64,000 nucleotides of DNA, from the NCBI GenBank assembly GCA_023101725.1, contig JALJCO010003962.1, positions 1,037,001 through 1,101,000 on the forward strand, written 5' to 3'. The notes beneath the pieces are model-generated. The model worked only from the letters and a program-made list of their open reading frames with translations. It made no database searches and had not been told where the DNA came from. The position numbers and the translations under genes were made by a program. Below, one piece after another: positions 25,353 through 36,100 of this stretch (its first letter is position 1; each line of letters opens with the position of its first letter). This stretch comes from Atherinomorus stipes. Taxonomy: Eukaryota; Chordata; Actinopteri; Atheriniformes; Atherinidae.

Positions 25353-27174
25353 CAGACACACCTGAAGCCACTTTAGTTAGTTTAGGATCAACAGTGAAAG
25401 ATATGCTATTCTGATGTAGGGTCCATTGTGTATAAATTGGCTGGACACATGGCAATCAAAAATAGTTGAAGTTATGACCTTATGTCCCCCCCCAAGATGC
25501 TTTTAGTAAGAAAAACAGCAGCAGTGAATGAAAATGAATAAATTCCAGATCATTTGAGTTTCTGCTGACTTTTATGTAAAGTTTGACTTTGTAATTCAGC
25601 TCAAAAAGGAGGATGTTCTGTTTCATCTTAACAAACCTGGCATCGCTACATGGTAATCTTAAAAGGACGAGATTGATGGAAGGAGACATGATAATCTTTA
25701 AGAGGCAGTGGACAAATTCTTGATTTAGGAAAAGGCCAGCGTACATCTTGGCAACCCGCTCGAGCCCTCTCAGACAGAGACAGTCTGAGTGTGTGCGTGT
25801 GCATGAGAAAATGTGAGAGAGGATGGCAGAGTTAGATTTGCACTGGACGCATTTCCGCTCAGCCAAATCTGGAAATAAGACACAGGAAAACTTTGTCTGC
25901 CCCACAGTTACATCACAACACTTAAACTCTTGAGAAAAAAAAAATTCTCAGCAGCACATCACACCATACTCATTACGAAGAGCAGACAGCATCTCTCGGT
26001 GCTGCTGAGAAACAGTGTGCTGGTTAATAGTTAACATTCCAAGTTTTTTGCTTGATTACGTCAAATATTGCATGAATTTGACAGTCAGCATTCACTGGTC
26101 ACTATTCAGGACTGTGACTACCGAATAGAAAAGGAGGAGAGCCCTCTAGTGTCAGATAAAGATAATGTCATGAACTCTGAATAACTGGCTGAAGAGCGTG
26201 CCGTGTGTGGATTCTGTTCAGAGGTAAGACCCACTACAGCTTTCCCAAGCAGCTCACACACTTTTCAGGGATAATTTATAAAGGATGAGAAATGAAATGT
26301 AATAAAAATCCCAGGAGGGAAATTAAAAAACTGTGCCCTCTATAAAAAAAAAAGGGTTATTTGGACAGGACATGTTTAGCAGTTACTTGCACACAAAGGT
26401 GTCATGCAAAAAAGGTTTTTTTTTTTTTTTTGTTTGTTTTTTTAGAAAGAGTGATGGCTTATTAAATATTTAATAAGCTAACATGGGTGTAAAATGTTCA
26501 ATAGATTTCAGGTTTGCGTTACTTTAATGAACATTCCTGCTTCTTTGGCCACGAGTCAAGCAGCTCAGTTAAGCTCCTTCATCACTTTCTCACCAATTCA
26601 TGAAACAGAGCTCTGAGAATCAACTGCAGGGAAGACATAATAGTTCATGAGTATTTTATACAATGCCAGTTTCAAAATGCAAAGTATTCCTCTAGCTGGC
26701 TTGTCTGAGTGTAAATGAGCAGAAGTGATACTAGCAGATGAGGTGAGAATACCATCATCTCCTTTAACACCAAAATGAACAAACGCGTAAATTGTGGAAT
26801 CTTTTATAGTAATACCTGACAGTTAAACACTACATGTTTTTACAGAGGTTGTTACAAACAGAATGATAAAAGACAGCTTGGGCAAAAGTAAACAAAGTGC
26901 TGCTATTTTGTAATATATCATCACGGATGAAAATACTACATAAAATGTTTTGTATTTGCACGTTTCATTTCCAGGTTTGTTTAGAACAAAAAGGGAAAAA
27001 CGAAAAACTATAGATAACAACCATGGGTGCGTGACTCTGCCTTTTTTATCCACGAAAAGCACTTTTAAACACTTCATCTTTTAAAATTTCAAGAAGAGTT
27101 GAGCTGGAATTTATCAAAGTCAGTTCATCCCTCCAACATTTTCTCAGATGCATCTGCTGGCAGGCTGACAGTTT
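25353..27174. other. Spacer containing the NAE1 3' flank
   Basis: This holds the 3' UTR of NAE1 (minus strand, running leftwards from 27174), but I could not choose a poly(A) site with confidence; several ATTAAA-like hexamers occur on the minus strand between 26470 and 26530. The minus-strand frame at 25480-25905 has no recognisable domain. An AT-rich palindrome, ATTAAATATTTAAT, lies at about 26462-26475. Confidence 0.4.
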
Positions 27175-30100
27175 TTATAACTGAAACGTTGCAGAAGTCT
27201 GTGACATGGCATTATAAATAAATGTGTTGTTGAATGGCACAAACTGGTGGCTGATTATCTTGATAGCCTCTTGAGCAGCTGATCCTACAGACAGAAAAAA
27301 ATACATTAGCTGATGTATTTTAAAAACATTAGCGGCAGTATTGATTATTAACAGGAGGGACATTAGATGTGTACATATTAGGGATCAATGAATGGTAACA
27401 AGTGCGAAGACTTTACCTCCCAAAAATGCAGAAACTGTGTGTGGCTCTGCTGCACCATACCGACAGCTGCAGGAATGAAAATGTTGCAGATTATTTGACA
27501 ATTTTAAATAGTCAATCTGATCAGTCAACCCCGCAGCAACCAGGACTTACAACTCATGGGTGTAGTCGTCTTTGATGTTGACATTAAGGCTGTACTCCTG
27601 CAGCAGACTGTTCACACACAGTTTCAGTTTGCTGATGTCCTCTTCCACCTGGTAATTATACACCCCTGTCACACACAAAAAAGGAGAAAAGAAAACATTA
27701 AAAAAAAAAGTGAGACCATTAAGTGACCATTTCTATATGCTGTATCAGGGGAGGTAAAGTCAGACCACAAAATGGTGTGAATTGAAAAGCCTTTCCTGTA
27801 AGTGTGACAATTCAAGGCAGGGTCCTTCATAGGTCTAATTTTACTAACCTGCACCTGGCAAAACCTGTTGGGATGATTATTAAACCTGACCCGTAACCAA
27901 CGGATATCTCCCAGTCAAATCTGAACCCAACACAACCTGGAGATGTTTAACCCGTGACCCGACCCACGTGTTAACATAAACACACCCCGCTCCCTCCCTT
28001 CATTGAATAACTTTTTACCCTGGTCTTACACTTGGTCCTTGAGCACTGCATAGCGCAATGGCTTTGCTCTGACCTCCATGGCACGAGCATTTACACTGTC
28101 CACGGAGTGCGCGCGAGTTCACCAGCCGTTGCTAGATTCGTGACATCACGGAATCACGGGAGGGATTGCAAGATCGCCTGCGATTCTCATCCAAATGGTT
28201 AATTTTGTCCACATGTTTGTGTGTCATGGTTTCTTATTTCCCTGCAACCTTGTGTACATGGAGATGATGTCCCATTCAGATATGTTCAGCAGTTGAAAAT
28301 CTGCACAGTGGCTTTTGTTTAGAAAGTTACTGGATGTTTTATTCTGAATCCCGTGTCTGACTTCCTGTCTGGTCCAATCTTCCAATCTTAACTACTGAAA
28401 TTTAAGCGGTGTCGGTGAGTGCTTCGTCAAAAATAGAGCTGGCCTGTACCTTTAGCGCAGCATGGTGGAGCGACAACAGTTTTTACGTTCAGTAGAAGTG
28501 TGACAGCAAGAAACCACCGAAACTCAACGGAAACACCGGAGTTATCAGCTCAGTTCGAGGTAATGCCTTTGAAAAGTCACCGTGGTGCAGTGAGAAGAAA
28601 CAGAGTGTTACACTGATGCTGCGTTCACGTGCAGTCGGGCAGACATCCGTCGGTAATAAACAGATGTCATTTTAATCACAGAAGCCGAGAGAAAGACGGT
28701 AAAACATGGGTCAGGGAAAACAATACGACATCGCCATGACAACATACCAGATGTGGACTGAAGTCACTGTAACTGACAGACCACGTCTTCACATAGAGGC
28801 TTGTTTATGCCTTTACATGCAGCGGCTGTTGTCCGTCTGCCCGGTTTCACGTGAACGCAGCATGAAAAGTACTAGCAAGTTGTTTGCGACATACAATTGT
28901 GACACTATGTCCCTTTGAAAAACACCTCATCCAGTTGTCTTGACCAGCATGTTCAGTACGATTGAATGATTATGATCAAACTCAACTGCCGTTTGTACCA
29001 ATCTACTTCCCTACTGCACACGCACCTCTCCGTGCACATCTTACAGAGTAAACAATCATGGCCAACAGACTGCTCGCTGCTGTTATCTGTGCAGCCACTT
29101 GCTCTGATAATCCAATTTAAGTAAAGAAAAAAAACAAAAACGGATGTGGATCAAGTCATGGAGGTGTTGATGTTTGGAATGTGGACTTTTTACACCACAG
29201 AAGAAGATGGAGGTGAGAGAATAAATACTTTTAGAAATGCTGTTCATCAGCCAACTAAAAACCTATCGACTCAGCTGTTTTCAGTGGTCTTCACCAAACC
29301 ACTAATGAAACATTGGGTCCTACACCCCTGCGTGCTGGAGGCGTGGCTTCAGGCTGGAGCTTGGCAGTGTGTTTTTTTTTCAAAATATAGCTTGCTCAAA
29401 CCATTTTTTCCAGGATTGCCTACCCCACCTTTAATGTGATGCTGTTGTTTTATGTTTTCACTTACAATAAGAAAAGAAGAAAAAAAAAGGAAGAACAATA
29501 CAGCAAGCAAAATATATTTGAAGATATATTTCAAGGAGAAGTTGCCCTTAACATTTTTTTTCTCTTAAACTTGCTCAATATTGCACTGAACCACTCGGCT
29601 ACCTCCCTATAGTCTGTTATTTTGCCACTTTCCCACACCTGAAAGCAAAGCACTTGTCATGCTGACAAAAAATAAATAAAAAAAGTAGTAAGGGAAAAAA
29701 AAAAAATTCTACTGTCACCTTCGACCAGCAGTCATTAAATAAATATCCACCCACACCTCTGATTAAAGGTATTTTTCTTGATACTGAAAATGAACTCTTT
29801 CAATCTCCTTAGAGCTTTTCACTACATTTAATATGAACGTTGAACATGAATGCTCACAGTACCATACATCTTTTAATTGTTAATCTAGCACATAACAGTA
29901 CTACAGTAAGTGGAGAAGATTCACATCCTGTTCAGTTCAACTCTGTCAGAAAAATTAGTCATACCAGGGTAGCGAGAATGTTGCTGATAAAAGCGATCAA
30001 CAGCACGAAGCATGAGGTAGAAGACCATCTCACTGTCTGGACTGTCCATACATGAAGCTGAGGAGATAATGCAATGACAGGTGAGAGTGAGACACACTTA

Positions 30101-33100
30101 ATAGAGGAGCAAGCACTACTAAAAAATAGTTTCGGCACACATAAAAAAAGACAGAGGCTAAACAGAAAATCTAATCTCAAAACTTACTGATTTCATCTTT
30201 ATTTACTGAATCCACATTATATTCCTCAGCCAAAGACCTGCAGCGCACCACCCGCAGGAAGGATGCATTCTTACCTAAACACAAGCATTAAACAGTAAGT
30301 GAGGAATAAATCTGCTGCAGATACAAAAGTCCTAATAACAAAAAAAGAACATCATGATCTAGGTTTGTCAGCTCAAATGAGTTTACACACTGTGATGCCA
30401 TTATACATATCAACAACAGCAAACTTGACAAGGAAGTGCTGAAGTATGAGGGCAACATGTGACAGATGTGTTTGTCCTAAGTGGGTCTGTTCACATGCAC
30501 AGTGCATCAAACACCATGAAAAATCATATCAGCTAACTTTGTCAAAGGTTGTAATATTTTAAGTAAAGCAATTTTAATCAATTTAAAGGGCAACAGATAA
30601 ATCGGTTTAAAATGTGATTAAAATTAACTCCACATTCCAGTGAAAAAAGAAAAAACACACAGTCATACTGTATATATTGATGGCTACTTCACTGAGTTGA
30701 TTCAGATCAGACGTGTGCATGTACACAGATTAACTATTACTGAACATAGAAATAATAAATTTGTTAAAGAAAGAGTTGCTTACAAAACAGCTTGATGTCC
30801 TTCTCGGAGATGCTTTCTGGTGGCTAGTAAAAAATATTCAAATTTATTATAAATTTTAAATGATCCATTTTAATCCCCATGTTTACAATTTGAGGGGGGG
30901 AATAATGCATTGATATTATCACATCAAAGTTGAACAAAGTTGAAGGCAAAACTATACTAAAAGCTGTGCTAAAGATACAGATAAGTCTGGCTTCCCAAAT
31001 TGGTCAAACTTATTTGGATGTAAAGAAAGACAGCGATAAATGTTTGCAAATAAGACATGCTCAGGTATTTTTGTGGATAGTTTTGTGGAGTGATTCTCAA
31101 ATTTGTAAGATACATTTTCCTTTATCAAACTTTTTCAGAAGCAAATTGTTACCATTTGATGAATGCAACAAAAAAATTTTCATCTGCAGCTTTAAAGACA
31201 TACAGTTGTGTGAAAAAGTGTTTGCCCCCTTCCTGATTTCTTTTTTTTTTTTTTTTTTTTTTTTTTGCATGTTTGTCACGCTTATACATTTTAGATCATC
31301 AAACAAATTTAAATGTGAGACAAAGATACCACAAGTAAACACATAATGCGGTTTTTAAATGAAGATTTTTTATTTTCAGGCGGGGTTCCAAACCCACACG
31401 GCCCTGTGTGAAAAAGTGATTGCCCCCTAAACCTTATAACTGGTTGGGCAGTCAAGCGTTAGTGATAATTGGCAATGAGTCTTCTGTGGAGGAATTTCGG
31501 CCCACTCATCTTTGCAGAATTGTTGTAATTCAGCCACATTGGAGGGTTTTCCAGCATGTACCACCTTTTTAAGGTCATACCACAGGATCTCAATAGGATT
31601 CAGGTCAGGACTTTGACTCGGCCACTCCAAAGTCTTCATTTTGTTTTTCTTAAGCCATTCAGAGGTGGACTTACTGGTGTGTTTTGGATCATTGTCCTGC
31701 TGCAGAACTCAAGTGCGCTTCGGCTTAAGGTCACAAACAGATGGCCGGACATTCTCCTTCAGGATGTTTTGGTAGACAGCAGAATCAGGATTTTTTGGTA
31801 GAAAGCAGAATTCATGGTTCCATTTAGCACAGGAAGTCTTCCAGGTCCTAAAACAGCAAAACAGCCCCAGACCATCACACTACCACCACCATATTTTACT
31901 GTTGGTATGATGTTCCTTTTCTGAAATGTTGTGTTACTTTATGCCAGATGTAATGGGACCTTCACCTTCCAAAATGTTCAGCTTTTGTCTCTTCAGTCCA
32001 CAGAGTATTTTTCCAAAAGTCTTGGGGATCATCAAGATGCTTTCTGGCAAAACTGAGACGAGCCTTTATGCTCCACTTCTCAGCAGTGGTTTTGGTCTCT
32101 GCCATGCAGGCCATTTTTGCCCAGTCTCTTTCTTATGTTGGAGACATGAACACTGACCTTAACTGAGGCAAGTGAGGCCTGCAGTTCTTTGGATGTTGTT
32201 CTGGGGTCTTTTGTGACCTCTTGGATGAGTCGTCGCTGTGCTCTTGGGTTAATTTTGGTCAGCTGGCCACTCCTGGGAAGGTTCACCACTGTTCCATGTT
32301 TTCGCGATTTGTGAATAATGGCTCTCACTGTGGTTTGCTGGGGCCCCAAAGCTTTAGAAATGGCTTTGTAATCTTTTCCAGACTGATAGATCTCAATTAC
32401 TACTTTTGAGAATGTACTTAACTTAGTCAGGTAGGTCGTATTTAAGTGATTTCTTGATTGAGAAAGGTGTGGCAGTAATCAAGCCTGGGTGTGGCTAGAG
32501 AAATTGAACTCAGTTTTCCAAAGATGTGATAAACCAGTTAATTTATGTTTCAACAGAGGTGGCAATCACTTTTTTACACAGGGCGACGGAGGTTTGAATC
32601 CCCCCCCCCCTTACTAATAAAAATCTTCATTTAAAACTGAATTTTCTGTTTACTTGTGTTATCTTTGTGTCACATTTAATTTTGTTTGATGATCTGAAAC
32701 ATATAAGTGTGGCAAACATGCCAAAAAAAAGGAAATCAGGAAGGGGGGCAAACACTTTCACACAACTGTAAATGATTGTAGACATTTACAAGGGTCTGAG
32801 ACAAGACAAAATGTGCTGCTTAGAGAGGTTTTGAGGGTTCTACATACCTTTCCAACAGACTGTAGTAGATATTCTACTTGCTTAGAAACAGATGCAGCAT
32901 CCTGCATGGCCTTTTCTCTGTAACTGCAATAAAACAAACAAAAATAAACAACTCAACCACAAGAAAGACAAAATCAGATTCAATATTGAGAGAACTACAC
33001 ATGCATTTCTGATACGGTCATGCTCCAGACAAACCCATCTACACAGCTGGCATTCTCACTTACACATTTTGAAGGTTGATGAACTTCTGTGAGTCTGCGA

Positions 33101-36100
33101 TCATGTCTGGGATGGTTCCACGAAGAGGAAGGCTTCCATTACCTTCATTATGAACAAATTCTTTCACAGCTCGCAGCATCACCCAGAAGGGTGAACTCTA
33201 AACCAAGAAACAAAAACAAAATACCCTACTGTTAGAGGCTGTTCTATACCGATCTAGGTGTATTTTCTTTCTACAGAAATATTAGAAGCACAACCTGTGC
33301 GGTGATGTTGTTACACTGCTCGCTATTGAAGAGGTCTTCAACAGTATTCGGAATCTGCCGGAATAAAAGAGACTTTAAAAGAAGAGCAGACAGACCAAAG
33401 AGCAGCTGATTTTACAAGATGGCTCTAAAAACTTAATTGTACGGTAAATCTGGCACCTTGGTTGGATTTAAAGCTGTATTAACATTCTTTATAGCTTCCT
33501 CAAAGTTTTCTTCATCCTCTGGGACACCAGTCTCACTTTTCAGGATCCCTGAAAGGTTAAGGGACAAAAAAAAATCTCACAAGTTGCATCATCAAGTCAG
33601 TGGAATTAGGCAATAACAGTCCAGGTGTTCAAAGATACCTTCGCGAATCATTTGTCTGAAAGCCTCTTTCTCCTTGTAGTTTTTTGGTGGCTGACTGTTG
33701 TGCTGCATCAATGAAACAAGAAAAGAAGACAATAAAACCATTAAATTCTCCAAATTCAAACCTGTTTGGGGGAATGTTAGTTTTAAACCAGTGAGAAATG
33801 ATAAGGGGTTTAAACACTGGATAGACAAGGGTTGATTGGGGAGACCTATATCACCCAGACACTATAATGTCTTTCCAACAGTCTGAAAAAAAATAAAAAA
33901 TCTTCCAAGGAAGCATCTTTTCCATTTATCTGCCAATTAGGAACGTCATACATTTACAAAATAAAACTGCTAAAGAGCCCTCACTGTCTATTATTGAGCA
34001 ATAAACAATAAACCATCTGTCTGATTTTTATAACATACTTTTAGCAGGTTTCAAAAGAAAATTCCTGTTCATATCAGTCAGCATGGAAGAATGATCTTTG
34101 TCAGATATCTCTGTCAAGGACTGGCAAAGGATGTGCCCTTTGGCTCAAATACAAACAATAAGCAGGGGTTGATTGTTATAGTATAAATAGTAAAGCCCAA
34201 AAGATTTATCTGCTGGCAGGTTAAAATCAGCAGATTATGTGTACCACTTCATTAGGTACACTTTACTAGTACTGGGTTGAACCCCCTTTTGCCTTCAGAA
34301 CTGCCTTAATCCTTCAAGGCATAGATCCAACAAGGTACTGGAAACAGTACTCTGAGATTTTGCTCCATATTGACAAGATAGCATCACGCAGTTGCTGCAG
34401 ATTTATTGGCTGCACATCCATGATAAGAACCTCCCCTTTCACTACATCCCAATGCTGCTTTGTTGGATTGAGATCTGGTGACTGTGGAGGCCATTGGAGT
34501 ACAGTGAACTCATCATGTTCAAGGAACCAGTCTGAGATGATTCACGCTTTGTGACATGGTGCATCATCCTGCTGGAAGTAGCCATCAGAGGATGGTACAC
34601 TGTGGTCATAAAGGAATGGACATGGTCAGCAACAATACTCAGGTAGGCTGTGGTGGTTAAACTATGCCATGTTGGTACTAAAGGGCCCAGAGTGGGCCCC
34701 TTAGAAAATCTCCCCCACACCTGTTGCCTTCCTATCAACTCAAATCAGTCTGGCCAGTCCCCTCTGACCTCTGGCATCAACAAGGCATTTGCGCCCACAG
34801 AACTGCTGCTCACTGGATACTTTCTCTTCTTCAGAGCATTCTCTGTAAACCCTAAAGATGGTTGTGCATGAAAACTCCAGTAGATCAGCAGTTTCTGAAA
34901 TACTCAGACCACCCTGTCTTGCACCAACAACCATGCCACGTTCAAAGTTACTTAAATCACCTTTCTTCCCAATTCTGATGCCCAGTTTGAATTGCAGCAG
35001 AAGGTCTTGACCATGCCTACATGCCTAAATGCACTGAGTTGCTGCTAAGTGATTGGCTGATTAGAACTTTGCATTAACGAGCAGTTAGACAGGTGTGCCT
35101 AATAAAGTGGCCGGTAAGTGTATATTAATTTCTCATTAAACAGTAAATGCTGTCAATTGTTGAGAGATGTGCAGAATGTTGTCATTGCGCTGTTTGTCCA
35201 CTAGCCGTAGGCTCCTTCCGCTCATAGAAAGATACGTTCTTTCACATCTGTCTCTACAATTCTCCAATAACACTTGAAAATGAAGCTAGATTTGTCATTA
35301 GCTTCTTAATATTTTTTTTAGTCATTAGTGGTGTCTGTTACTATATTTTGTGATTTTTCAAAGTCACAGAGTTCTGTCGTGTGCATCAGTGTAATCGGTG
35401 TACCAGAAAATTGGCACACACAAATGTTCTGCATTGCTTCTAATGGAAACTGCAATTAAATACATTAATTTTTTTGATGTTTTTAAATGTGGTCATTTTT
35501 TTGTAATTGATCACTTATTTAACACCCGTTCCAACCCTCATTTTTTCATACAAGCAGACATGCAAGTATAAATATAATGGTGTGTAAAACTAATGTTTTA
35601 TGCCCATTACTATTTCAAATTTGTCTTTCTGACCTGCTGAGATTTGAGAGTTATGGGGTAGGGCTGGACGATTATGGAAAAAATTATCACGATTATTTTG
35701 ACTGATATTGAAATCACGATTTATATACACGATTATTCATTGATTTCATAAAAAGTGTTTATTGAACCAACAAAACTCAACTTCAAATATAACTTAAAAA
35801 AATAAAACTGGAAATAAATTAGAAACAAGTAAAGGAGTAAAATAAGAATATCATTTAAGATAATAATATTGAAAAAAATGAATACTCAGTCTACATGCAT
35901 TCCTGTTCTATACTCCCTGCAGTTTGCTTCCTATAACTCCACCAGTCTGCTCACTTCAGGATTAATGGTTTTTCTTTGATTACAGTGTTTTTATGATCGT
36001 GAAAAGGCAAAATTGAAATCACGATTAAAATTTGATTAATTGTCCAGCCCTATTATGGGGTGCTGTTGTTTATTGTTTATATAAATGCCAAAGATCAATA

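Noticed and set aside
25480..25905. A 141-codon minus-strand frame downstream of NAE1
   Set aside because: It shows no recognisable domain and no splice-site context, and it lies in the probable 3' flank of NAE1.
31097..31346. Frames on both strands across 30930-31346
   Set aside because: They run from NAE1 intron 14 into the terminal repeat and T run of the Tc1 element; not coding.
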